From contig JBBRNP010000004.1 of the NCBI GenBank assembly GCA_038230255.1, positions 124,001 through 188,000 of the forward strand: DNA of 64,000 bases. The letters are read 5' to 3'. Each line of letters starts with the position of its first letter. The stretch's first letter is position 1. The position numbers and the translations under genes are program-made. The notes under the pieces were generated by a model. That model made no database searches, was not told the DNA's origin, and saw only the letters and a list, made by a program, of their open reading frames with translations. This document shows positions 41,432-49,082 of this stretch, one piece after another. Origin of the DNA: AV40 sp038230255 (GTDB lineage: Bacteria > Verrucomicrobiota > Verrucomicrobiia > Chthoniobacterales > UBA10450).

Positions 41432-42247
41432 TCAGAGTTGCAAGCGGCGGAACAATTCGTCGAGCGGCAGTTGAATGCCGATGAAGAATTCGCCGAAATC
41501 CGCGTACTCGGCGCTGACGGGGTCGAAGCGCATTTCGTAAACGATCGCTTTGATCTGAAACGTGTCGCGCGCAAACAACGTGACGCCCCACTCGGCGTCG
41601 TCGAGACCGGTCGAGCCGGTAATGAGCTGTTTCACCTTGCCCGCGTACTGGCGACCGACGGTGGCGTGGCCCTTCATCAGCTTGCGGCGCTCGTCGTAAG
41701 GCAGCGCGTACCAGTTGCGCTGCTGGCCCCGGCGCTTGCTCATATTATAGAAACAGACGACCGGCCAATCCGGGAGCGCCGGATAAACCCGCTCCTGCCG
41801 GTAGTGTTTCATTCGCTCGCGAAAGGCGTTTAACGCCTCTTCCAGCTTTGCCAGGTCGCGCTTCGTCTCCGGCTCGAGCGTGGCGGCGTATTCTTCTTCG
41901 GTCGTGATGTATTCACTTTCTTCAGTGAGCGACAAATAACTGTAAACCGGCGTCAACACATCGGCGCCCAGCGAAAGTGAAAGTTGCTTCTCAATCTTGT
42001 TAGCCGTTTGCAGATCAGGCGTGATCAACATGAAGCCGAGGTCTGCTTTCGGCGTAACGACACTGAGCGTGACCAATTGCGTCGAATCCACCGCGCGAAC
42101 CTCCTGCACCAGCCTGGTCAGATTCGTTTTCGCCGCATTCTGTTCCTCGCGGTTGAGCAATTGCCATTGCCCGTACTCGACGTGATAAAACAAGTGCAGA
42201 CAATGCCAGCCCTGTTCGGGAACGAGCGTCGCGTTCTTGTCGGTCAC
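41432..42247 (-). CDS. hemQ: Coproheme decarboxylase (HemQ/ChdC), chlorite-dismutase family
   Basis: A 271-residue member of the chlorite-dismutase superfamily with the HemQ pattern: a central NWYALPYDERRKLMKGHATVGR stretch (key parts WYALP and GHATVGR, whose His is the family's haem-ligand candidate), then FARDTFQIKAIVYEMRFDPVSAEYADFGEFF signatures (key parts YEMRFDPVSA and EYADFGEFF). HemQ oxidatively decarboxylates coproheme to haem b, the final step of the coproporphyrin-dependent route. GTG start at 42247. No other heme genes are in the window. The intergenic region upstream contains repeats. Confidence 0.9.
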   Translation of the reverse strand: MTDKNATLVPEQGWHCLHLFYHVEYGQWQLLNREEQNAAKTNLTRLVQEVRAVDSTQLVTLSVVTPKADLGFMLITPDLQTANKIEKQLSLSLGADVLTPVYSYLSLTEESEYITTEEEYAATLEPETKRDLAKLEEALNAFRERMKHYRQERVYPALPDWPVVCFYNMSKRRGQQRNWYALPYDERRKLMKGHATVGRQYAGKVKQLITGSTGLDDAEWGVTLFARDTFQIKAIVYEMRFDPVSAEYADFGEFFIGIQLPLDELFRRLQL

Positions 42248-42270
42248 GGCGTTAATCTAAATAGCAACAC

Positions 42271-42286
42271 CAAGATGTCGATCTTG
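42271..42286. repeat. GTCG-loop stem containing the 10-mer word
   Basis: A 6-bp stem, CAAGAT (42271-42276) and ATCTTG (42281-42286), closes on GTCG; the element lies 24 bases beyond the hemQ start codon on its upstream side. Confidence 0.75.
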
Positions 42287-42297
42287 CATGCTTGCCA

Positions 42298-42343
42298 CGC
42301 CGTAGGTCCGAGCCGGACTGGCATTTGGCGAAGGCGGGTCGAT
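42298..42343. repeat. Composite dispersed repeat, mini-hairpin nested in second element
   Basis: CGCCGTAG, then a 19-base module with the 13-bp hairpin (42306-42318), then TTGGCGAAGGCGGGTCGAT. The flanks are identical to those of the element at 60371-60399, which has CC in place of the 19-base module. Confidence 0.9.
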
Positions 42344-42346
42344 CTA

Positions 42347-43129
42347 TCAGCGGGTGGCGGTTTGCGCGGACGGCAAATGCGCCACGCAATATTCCTCGCC
42401 GTCGCTGGCCACACGAAAGTCCAGATTTGGGTCCGTTAACTCAGTCGCTCCGCAAACTGCGCATTTGTGAAGCGGTTCGGTTTCACTGCGGGTCTGATCT
42501 TCGAAACGTTTCCTGCGACTTGAGACTTCGTGCCGATGCCGCGCTCGATAAATAAATTCAGGCCCGAAGAAAATCAGGTAATTGGCCAACGACGCGACCA
42601 ACGCCGCTCGATACGAGTTGGAATTCGTAAAAAACCCAAATAACAAGAACGCGCCCGATATCCAGGCCAGCCATTTGATCCTGACAGGGAGAATGAAAAA
42701 AATGTAAATGATCTCCTCTGGATAAAAATTGGCGAACGCGAGAAACAAGGACATCAGCAGCATCGAGTTGGAAAAATTACTTCCGAAGAAAAACGCGGCT
42801 GCGGTGGTGCCGATCATCCCAACCAGAAAATAAAGGGTGAGACGGAACGATCCCCAGGCTCGTTCCAGGCCTTCCCCAACCCACCAAAGAAACCAAAGCG
42901 CAAACAGGACCCACAACGGGCTCGTCGCTTGCGGAATGAAAATGTAAGAGATGAGCCGCCAAACTTCGCCCTGACGAATGCGAACCGGATCGAGCGTGAG
43001 CATGGATGTAAAACCGGGAAGGAACCAAGTCAGGCCGAAGACGAGCGCGGCGAAGCCGACCAGAATGCGCGGTAGTCCTCGAATAGCGATAAAACCGAAA
43101 CGGCGCTCAAGGTTGTCGAGTAACCTCAT
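42347..43129 (-). CDS. Rhomboid-like membrane protein with C-terminal Cys/His zinc-ribbon motif
   Basis: A 260-residue protein with six hydrophobic segments arranged as in rhomboid-fold proteins and the phrases FYPEEIIYIFFILPVRIKWLAW and WRLISYIFIPQ that recur in that family. The catalytic GxSx serine and the downstream His are not found at the expected spots (NSMLLM and NSYRAALVA instead), so it should be a pseudoprotease. A soluble tail (about 205-260) holds C-x2-C and, about 22 residues on, C-x2-H, a potential zinc site (CAVCG, YCVAH). Divergent from gcvT. Function unknown. Confidence 0.72.
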   Translation of the reverse strand: MRLLDNLERRFGFIAIRGLPRILVGFAALVFGLTWFLPGFTSMLTLDPVRIRQGEVWRLISYIFIPQATSPLWVLFALWFLWWVGEGLERAWGSFRLTLYFLVGMIGTTAAAFFFGSNFSNSMLLMSLFLAFANFYPEEIIYIFFILPVRIKWLAWISGAFLLFGFFTNSNSYRAALVASLANYLIFFGPEFIYRARHRHEVSSRRKRFEDQTRSETEPLHKCAVCGATELTDPNLDFRVASDGEEYCVAHLPSAQTATR

Positions 43130-43216
43130 CTCCGCCCACGGTAAAGGCGCCAGCTGCGCTTGCCAACCGCATCAGCGTTTCTTTACCTCCATTTGATTGG
43201 CGTTTACGCTTTGTGC

Positions 43217-44335
43217 GTGAGCGAACCCGGGCAGAAAAAGACGGCGCTGTATGACGAGCACGTAAAACGCGGCGCGAAGATGGTGCCGTTCGCCGGCTGG
43301 CTGATGCCGGTTCAATACACCAGCATCGTCGAAGAGCATCAGGCTGTGCGAAAGAACGTTGGCATGTTCGACATTTCACACATGGGCCAATTGATCGTCG
43401 ACGGAAGCGAGGCGCGCGGTTGGTTGAACACGATGTTGACCAACAACATCGACAAGTTGGAGATCGGCCAGGGGCAATATACTTTCCTGCTGAACGACGG
43501 CGGCGGAATTATCGATGACCTGATCGGGTATCGAATTGGCGATGCGAAATTTCTGTTGGTGGTGAATGCCTCGTGCACCGGTCAGGATTTAGACTGGCTG
43601 AGCAAGCACCGCCGCGGCGATGTCAGGATCGACAATCGGAGTGCGAACTTTGGAGGAGTTGCGATTCAAGGACCGAAAGTTGTCGAACTTTTTGTGAATC
43701 TGCCATCGCGCAATCACATTGTGGATCTTGAGCTGGACGGAATGCCGATCTCGATGGCACGGACCGGGTACACCGGCGAAGACGGAATCGAAGTTTTCTT
43801 CCGCACCAGCGATGCGGCGAAGTTTTGGAACATGGTGCTGGAAAAAGGAAGGGACCTTGGAATCAAGCCGTGCGGCCTCGGCGCGCGCGATACGCTTCGT
43901 TTGGAAATGTGTTATCCGCTGAACGGCTCCGATCTTTCGCCGGAGCGAAATCCGATCGAAGCCGGACTCGGTTTCTTTGTCGATCTAACGAAACCGAATT
44001 TTATCGGGCGCGATGTCTTGCTCAAAACAAAAGAAAACGGTCCCCGCGAAAAATTGGTGCCGTTCAAAATGAAAGATAAAGGCCCACCGCCACGTCCGCA
44101 CTATCCCGTTTTCGCGAACGACACTCGAATCGGCGAAGTAACCAGCGGGACGTCGTCGCCGAGCTTGAATTGGGGCGTCGGTATGGCTTACGTCAATGCG
44201 CCGAACGCGAAAGTCGGTGCGACGATTGATATCGAGATTCGCGGACAGAAATTTCCGGCCACGATCGAGAAAAAACCACTCTACAAAAAACAAACTCTGC
44301 CGCCAGAGACGGCGGCAGCTACAACAACACCATGA
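43217..44335 (+). CDS. gcvT: Aminomethyltransferase, T-protein of the glycine cleavage system
   Basis: A 372-residue T-protein releasing ammonia from aminomethyl-lipoyl H-protein with tetrahydrofolate. The N-terminal ALYDEHVKRGAKMVPFAGW, HMGQLIVDG, ARTGYTGEDGIEVF and RDTLRLEMCYPL blocks are diagnostic. GTG at 43217 is chosen from homology; the frame continues to 43160. Its last codons come from a GC hairpin (44297-44318) giving the C-terminal tail LPPETAAATTTP. The stop overlaps the gcvH start (ATGA). Confidence 0.94.
   Translation: MSEPGQKKTALYDEHVKRGAKMVPFAGWLMPVQYTSIVEEHQAVRKNVGMFDISHMGQLIVDGSEARGWLNTMLTNNIDKLEIGQGQYTFLLNDGGGIIDDLIGYRIGDAKFLLVVNASCTGQDLDWLSKHRRGDVRIDNRSANFGGVAIQGPKVVELFVNLPSRNHIVDLELDGMPISMARTGYTGEDGIEVFFRTSDAAKFWNMVLEKGRDLGIKPCGLGARDTLRLEMCYPLNGSDLSPERNPIEAGLGFFVDLTKPNFIGRDVLLKTKENGPREKLVPFKMKDKGPPPRPHYPVFANDTRIGEVTSGTSSPSLNWGVGMAYVNAPNAKVGATIDIEIRGQKFPATIEKKPLYKKQTLPPETAAATTTP
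44297..44318. repeat. GC hairpin of the CTACA type at the gcvT 3' end
   Basis: CTGCCGCC (44297-44304), AGAGAC, GGCGGCAG (44311-44318), then CTACA. The reverse complement TGTAG-CTGCCGCC matches the TGTAG-beginning hairpin in the pdhC linker (17595-17620 region). Confidence 0.8.
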
Positions 44336-44712
44336 ATGTTCCCGACGATTTGCTTTACACCGAAAGTCACGAATGGATTAAGCGCGAAGGCGACAAAATC
44401 CGCGTTGGAATCACCGATCACGCCCAATCGGAATTGACCGACGTTGTTTTTGTCGAGCTGCCGAAAATGGACCGGCAGGCAAACGCGAAGGAAGCGATTG
44501 CGGTCGTCGAATCAGTCAAAGCCGCGAGCGACATTTATGCGCCGGTCAAAGGGACCGTCGTCGAAGTGAACAAAGCCCTCGAAGCCGATCCGGGTCTGAT
44601 TAACCGCGAACCGTTCGGTCAGGGTTGGATTTTCGCATTGAAGCTCGACAATCCCGACGATCTCAAAAACCTGAAAGACGCCGCTGCTTACAAAAAGCAA
44701 ATCGGCGGTTGA
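44332..44712 (+). CDS. gcvH: Glycine cleavage system H protein
   Basis: A 126-residue lipoyl carrier shuttling the aminomethyl group between P and T proteins. ESHEWIKREGDKIRVGITDHAQ and VESVKAASDIYAP are family marks, with K63 in ESVKAAS as the lipoylated residue. It overlaps gcvT by four bases. The P-protein gene is not in the window; the next gene is on the opposite strand. Confidence 0.96.
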   Translation: MNVPDDLLYTESHEWIKREGDKIRVGITDHAQSELTDVVFVELPKMDRQANAKEAIAVVESVKAASDIYAPVKGTVVEVNKALEADPGLINREPFGQGWIFALKLDNPDDLKNLKDAAAYKKQIGG

Positions 44713-44713
44713 A

Positions 44714-45091
44714 TCAGTCTTTGCCGAAGAGAAGCTCGTCGACGCCGCGGAGAACTTCTTCGACGCGGATGGGTGCGGCGAAGAAACTGTAGCCACTGAG
44801 AATTCCGCCGGACACCATCTGGCTTTCCGGACGAAGGTTGCTCAGCGAAAGGACAGGTGTGTCTTTGAGAGCAGCGTCGGTGCTGATCTCGCGCTCGATG
44901 GTGCGACGGTCCTGGCCGGCGGTATCGACCAGGATGAGATCGGGCTGAAACCAACGGGCGGCGTTCAAGGCCAGCTTATCGTCGTGTTCTTCGCGGATGA
45001 GATATTTCCCGGCGCGTTCCAGGGCCCGTCGGATGAGACGAGTGACGCCGGGTTCGTGATCGATTAAGAGGATTTTTTTCGGAAACTTCAT
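44714..45091 (-). CDS. Degenerate response-regulator receiver-domain protein
   Basis: A 125-residue single receiver domain. The first acidic site is D11-H-E, the phospho-acceptor position D56 is retained in LILVDTAGQD, but the conserved Lys (normally K-P after the fifth strand) is Ala-Pro (A106-P107). Phosphorylation or its switch is thus doubtful. The frame continues to 45208; ATG at 45091 begins the domain. Its gene ends two bases from the gcvH stop on the other strand. It could serve as a protein-protein adaptor. Confidence 0.75.
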   Translation of the reverse strand: MKFPKKILLIDHEPGVTRLIRRALERAGKYLIREEHDDKLALNAARWFQPDLILVDTAGQDRRTIEREISTDAALKDTPVLSLSNLRPESQMVSGGILSGYSFFAAPIRVEEVLRGVDELLFGKD

Positions 45092-45161
45092 AGTGGTTAA
45101 TGGGTTGTTTCCGAGAGAATCAGCATCGCCTATGCCATCGGTTGCGCCGGTCGCCTCCGCG

Positions 45162-45269
45162 GTCGTCCCGAGCGCAAGCGAGGGATCTCCCAAAAACTCG
45201 TTGATCACGCATCGTAAATTGTGTGACCGCCCGGGCGTATGTGAGATCCCTCACTTCGTTCGGGATGAC
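45162..45269. repeat. REP-type imperfect palindrome upstream of xseB
   Basis: Arms 45162-45189 (starting GTCGTCCCGAGCGCAAGCG) and 45243-45269 (ending CGTTCGGGATGAC) are reverse complements apart from three substitutions and one indel, separated by 53 bases. It shares its consensus with 39077-39170. It forms most of the 249-base gap between the receiver gene and xseB. Confidence 0.88.
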
Positions 45270-45340
45270 AGGGCGTGCTGAACACAAATCGAATCGCCGC
45301 TTTCAACTTCGACGCCCTGTGCTTAACTTTGCGCTTGCCG

Positions 45341-45655
45341 ATGAGCAGTAAGAGCAAGCCCCCCGGCGCAGAGCCGAATTTTGAGAAAGCGATGGACCGA
45401 CTTGAAGCGATTGTCGAACAAATGGAGACCGGCAAACTGCCGCTGGAGGATTTGATTGTGCGCTACGAAGAGGGAATGAACCTGGTGAAGGTTTGCCAGG
45501 AACGATTGACCAACGCCGAACAAAAGATCGAGATCATCGCCCGGAACAACGCCGGCAAGCCGGTAGTCAAGAATTTTGAACCCGCAGCGGAATCGGCGAA
45601 CGATGATAAAGCGGACGCAAAGGAATTAAAAAATGACGAAGTCAGACTCTTCTGA
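45341..45655 (+). CDS. xseB: Exodeoxyribonuclease VII small subunit
   Basis: A 104-residue XseB. The family core NFEKAMDRLEAIVEQMETGKLPLEDLIVRYEEGMNLVKVCQERL (key parts FEKAMDRLEAIVEQ and YEEGMNLVKVC) is clear, with an Asp/Lys tail. It partners XseA in degrading single-stranded DNA; xseA is not in the window. The frame reads from 45275 but the family begins at the ATG at 45341. It overlaps dxs by 23 bases, so expression is coupled. Confidence 0.93.
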   Translation: MSSKSKPPGAEPNFEKAMDRLEAIVEQMETGKLPLEDLIVRYEEGMNLVKVCQERLTNAEQKIEIIARNNAGKPVVKNFEPAAESANDDKADAKELKNDEVRLF

Positions 45656-47570
45656 GACAACCACAGCTACTGCGCCGCAGCGCCTGCTGGATGGAATCCA
45701 TTCGCCGGCCGACATCAAGGCCTTGCGAGAACAAGACCTGCCGCAGCTCGCGCAGGAAGTGCGGGATGAGTTGATCGGCGTTTTATCGCAAACCGGCGGC
45801 CACCTCGGACCAAATCTCGGAGTCGTTGAACTGACGATCGCGCTCCATCGCGTCTTCGACACGCCGCACGATCGATTCGTGATGGACGTGAGCCATCAAG
45901 GTTACGTCCACAAATTGTTCACCGGCCGGCTCGACCGATTCTCGACGATGCGCCAGTTCGGCGGATTGAACGGTTTTCTTTTGCGGACCGAAAGCGAACA
46001 CGATTGCTACGGCGCGGGTCACGCCGGCACAGCGCTTTCCGCGGCGCTGGGGATGGCGGTCGGACGCGACCTCCGCGGTGGCGATGAAAACATTATCGCG
46101 ATAGCGGGCGACGCGGCTTTTACGTGCGGCATCAGTTACGAAGCGCTCAACAACGTTCGCGTGCAGACGAAACGCTTCATCGTGGTCTTGAACGACAACG
46201 AATGGTCGATCGCCAAGAACGTTGGCGCGATTGCGAATTACTTTAACCGCATCGTGACAAGCGAGACCTACGCGCACCTGCATGACAAAGCGCGCGATTT
46301 CGTTGAATGGATGCTCGGCAAAACGGGCGTGCAATTCGCGCACAAGGTCGAGGAAAGCGTCAAAGGTTTGATTGTCCCGAGCGTGATCTTCGAGGAACTC
46401 GGACTGCGCTACTACGGACCGATCGATGGGCACGACATCCCGCTGCTGATTCGGACGTTCGAATTTTTGAAAACGCAGGACGAGCCGGTGCTACTGCACA
46501 TTTTGACCAAAAAAGGCAAAGGCTACGAACCAGCGATCAAACAACCGGATAAATTTCACGGGCTCGGCAAATACAAGATCGACAGCGGCGAGACTGCGCC
46601 GACGCCCACCCCGACGTATTCGGAGATCATCGGCAAGACGCTGGCGAAGTTTGCGGACCACAATCAAAAGGTGGTCGCGATCACCGCGGCGATGCCAAGC
46701 GGCACCGGCCTAGCGCATTTCGCGAAAGCGCATCCGACGCGCTATTTCGACGTCGGTATCGCGGAAGAACACGCGGCGCTCTTCGCGTGCGGCATCGCGA
46801 CGCAGGGGCTAACGCCTTTTCTCACCATTTACTCCACATTTTTCCAGCGCGCCTACGACATGGCCATTCACGACATGGCTATTCAAAAACTGAACGTCCG
46901 GCTTTGCATGGACCGCGCCGGCTTGAGCGGCGACGACGGTCCAACGCACCATGGATTGTTCGACATCGGTTATCTGCGCCACATCCCGAACTGGGTGCAC
47001 ATGCAGCCGAGAAACGAAGACGAGTTCGTGGACATGCTTTGGACGATGGCAAATTACAATTCGGGTCCGATCGCCGTTCGTTATCCGCGCGGTTCGGGCA
47101 CTGGCGCCCAAATCAAAGCGGAACCGAAGCTGCTCGAGATCGGCAAGGCCGAGGTGGTGAAGCACGGCCGCGACGTGGCGATCTTCGGGCTCGGCAACAT
47201 GTTCGAAGTTGCGGAAGAAGCGGCGAAGAAACTTGAGGAAAAAGGAATCTCAGTGGCGCTGATCAATCCACGCTGGATCAAACCGATGGACACCGGCACG
47301 CTCGAGTTTTTTGCGCGGAGCGTGGACGTGGTCGCCACCATTGAAGATCACGTTTTGCACAACGGTTTCGGCTGCGCGGTCATGGAACATCTCCAGACAC
47401 AGATGATTAACACGCCGGTGGTGCGAGTCGGCTGGCCGGACGAATTCATCGAGCATGGTGCAGTTCCGCTGCTCCGGAAAAAGCACGGCATTACCGCCGA
47501 CGCGCTGGTCGAAAAAGTGTTGCCGGTTTTGAAATCAAAGGGCGACAAGAAGCGATCCACCGCTGCGTAG
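45633..47570 (+). CDS. dxs: 1-deoxy-D-xylulose-5-phosphate synthase
   Basis: A 645-residue ThDP enzyme joining pyruvate and glyceraldehyde-3-phosphate, the first step of the MEP isoprenoid pathway. The GHAGTALSAALGMA, NDNEWSIAKNVGAI and DVGIAEEHAALFACG motifs are present. The ThDP motif, usually GDGALTGG, reads GDAAFTCG, an unusual but possibly clade-specific change. ATG lies inside xseB with a weak AAGGAATTAAAA upstream. ispF is in the same window. Confidence 0.95.
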   Translation: MTKSDSSETTTATAPQRLLDGIHSPADIKALREQDLPQLAQEVRDELIGVLSQTGGHLGPNLGVVELTIALHRVFDTPHDRFVMDVSHQGYVHKLFTGRLDRFSTMRQFGGLNGFLLRTESEHDCYGAGHAGTALSAALGMAVGRDLRGGDENIIAIAGDAAFTCGISYEALNNVRVQTKRFIVVLNDNEWSIAKNVGAIANYFNRIVTSETYAHLHDKARDFVEWMLGKTGVQFAHKVEESVKGLIVPSVIFEELGLRYYGPIDGHDIPLLIRTFEFLKTQDEPVLLHILTKKGKGYEPAIKQPDKFHGLGKYKIDSGETAPTPTPTYSEIIGKTLAKFADHNQKVVAITAAMPSGTGLAHFAKAHPTRYFDVGIAEEHAALFACGIATQGLTPFLTIYSTFFQRAYDMAIHDMAIQKLNVRLCMDRAGLSGDDGPTHHGLFDIGYLRHIPNWVHMQPRNEDEFVDMLWTMANYNSGPIAVRYPRGSGTGAQIKAEPKLLEIGKAEVVKHGRDVAIFGLGNMFEVAEEAAKKLEEKGISVALINPRWIKPMDTGTLEFFARSVDVVATIEDHVLHNGFGCAVMEHLQTQMINTPVVRVGWPDEFIEHGAVPLLRKKHGITADALVEKVLPVLKSKGDKKRSTAA

Positions 47571-47739
47571 CGTAATTAGACCCGGTACTCATGCGGGTTC
47601 ATGTGGAGCGGCAGCGCGCAAGTACCAGTTTAGCCACCGGACATTTTTCCCGCTTTTCTCCCGATATCGAACGCCTCCCGACGCGCGATTTGAATTCCGA
47701 TCTCTTCCCCCGCGACAAATACAATGTACCGGAGGAGCG

Positions 47740-48768
47740 ATGAGCGCGATTGAAGCTCGCGATTTAACCAAGATTTACCGCACTTATCGCAAAGAGAGCG
47801 GGCTCTGGGGCGCGATCAAGGGACTCGGTCGGCGGCATTACGACGAAACGCGCGCGGCGGACGCGGTTACATTTCAAATTGAGGAGGGTGAGTTCGTTGG
47901 ATTTCTTGGACCGAACGGCGCCGGTAAAACGACGGTGTTGAAGATGCTCTCCGGTCTTCTCAATCCAACCGGCGGCGAAGCTCGGGTGCTCGGATTCGTT
48001 CCATGGGAAAGACGCAACGAAATGAAGCGCCAGTTCAGTCTGTTAATGGGTCAGAAGAACGCGCTTTGGTGGGACCTGCCCGCGCAGGAATCGCTCGAAC
48101 TCAACCGCGCTATTTATGGAATCGATCGCGATCGTTTCAACAAAGTCGTGGGCGGACTGGCTGAGCTCCTCGAAGTCACTGACAAAATGAATGTGATGGT
48201 GCGTGAGCTTTCCCTCGGCGAGCGGATGAAAATGGAGTTGATCTCCGCGCTCATCCACGAACCGCGCGTTTTATTTTTGGACGAGCCGACAATCGGCCTG
48301 GATGTCGTTAGCCAAAAACGAGTCCGCGAATTTCTGCGTATTTACAACGAGGAGCACCGAATCGTAACGCTGCTCACCAGTCATTATATGCAGGACATCC
48401 AGGAACTTTGTCATCGCGTGCTGGTGATCGATCACGGCAAGATTTTCTTCGACGGTCCGCTCGATAAAATCATCGATCGGTTCTCCGGCCACAAAATCCT
48501 TAGCCTGACGTTCGATCAACAAGTCACGCGCGATTTTTCCCGGTTTGGCGAAGTGATCGAGCAAACGCCGATGTCGGTTCAACTCAAAGTGCCGCGTGCG
48601 AAAGTGACTGAGACGACGCGCGAGGTGCTTCAAGCCTGCGACGTAAGCGACATTAACGTTCAGGAAGTGCCGGTTGAAGAAGTGATTCGCCAACTTTTTG
48701 GCGAGCGCCGCGTCCAACATTCGGCGGCTGCCGCGCAGTCAGCCGCAGCGAGCGCAAGTAACAATTAG
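47740..48768 (+). CDS. ABC transporter ATP-binding protein (ABC-2 type), without permease nearby
   Basis: A 342-residue ATPase. Walker A GPNGAGKTT, the signature SLGERMKMEL, Walker B VLFLDEPTIGLD and an H-loop SHYMQD are clear; an extra N-terminal insertion (YRKESGLWGAIKGLGRRHYDE) and a C-terminal domain of about 90 residues match NatA/DUF-type exporters. GGAGGAG precedes the ATG. Such ATPases normally have a permease gene next; here the following gene is on the other strand and no permease is in the window. The Ser/Ala-rich tail is unremarkable. Confidence 0.9.
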   Translation: MSAIEARDLTKIYRTYRKESGLWGAIKGLGRRHYDETRAADAVTFQIEEGEFVGFLGPNGAGKTTVLKMLSGLLNPTGGEARVLGFVPWERRNEMKRQFSLLMGQKNALWWDLPAQESLELNRAIYGIDRDRFNKVVGGLAELLEVTDKMNVMVRELSLGERMKMELISALIHEPRVLFLDEPTIGLDVVSQKRVREFLRIYNEEHRIVTLLTSHYMQDIQELCHRVLVIDHGKIFFDGPLDKIIDRFSGHKILSLTFDQQVTRDFSRFGEVIEQTPMSVQLKVPRAKVTETTREVLQACDVSDINVQEVPVEEVIRQLFGERRVQHSAAAAQSAAASASNN

Positions 48769-49055
48769 TTCCGGGCCAATGCCCGTTTGAGCTCGTGCGT
48801 GTAAGCCGGGTTTAATTCGAAAGCTGTCACCGGCATCTCGGCGATCTGCACCTGCTCAGTGTAAGGAATGCTCTCGACAAATCCGGCGGACATCAGGCTG
48901 TTGAGCGTGTCAGTAACGTCTTCCAAGTCCATCCGCACGTAGTCTTGAATCTCGGCGCCGAGCATCGATTCAGTGAACCCGATCGCGCGTACGACCGACG
49001 CCTCGCGGCCGGTAAGTTTGACGTTACGCATACGCGAAAAAATAGCAGCTTCCAT
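48765..49055 (-). CDS. Small winged-helix-like protein of unknown function
   Basis: A 96-residue protein with a helical N-terminal half (LTGREASVVRAIGF, then EDVTDTLNSLMSAGFVESI) reminiscent of a winged-helix or effector-like segment and a beta-like remainder. No family recognised. It overlaps the ABC ATPase gene end by four bases in convergent orientation. An ATG at 49031 is an alternative to 49055. The ACCGG...CCGGT stem just upstream has the Shine-Dalgarno-like GGAAA in its loop. Confidence 0.55.
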   Translation of the reverse strand: MEAAIFSRMRNVKLTGREASVVRAIGFTESMLGAEIQDYVRMDLEDVTDTLNSLMSAGFVESIPYTEQVQIAEMPVTAFELNPAYTHELKRALARN

Positions 49056-49082
49056 ACCGGTATTTCCGCCGGTGAGTGAGGT

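Noticed and set aside
43130..43216. Glycine riboswitch ahead of gcvT
   Set aside because: The 87-base gap is too short and lacks the tandem aptamer pattern.
47580..47598. ACCCG...CGGGT hairpin after dxs as terminator
   Set aside because: Only five base pairs and no T-run.
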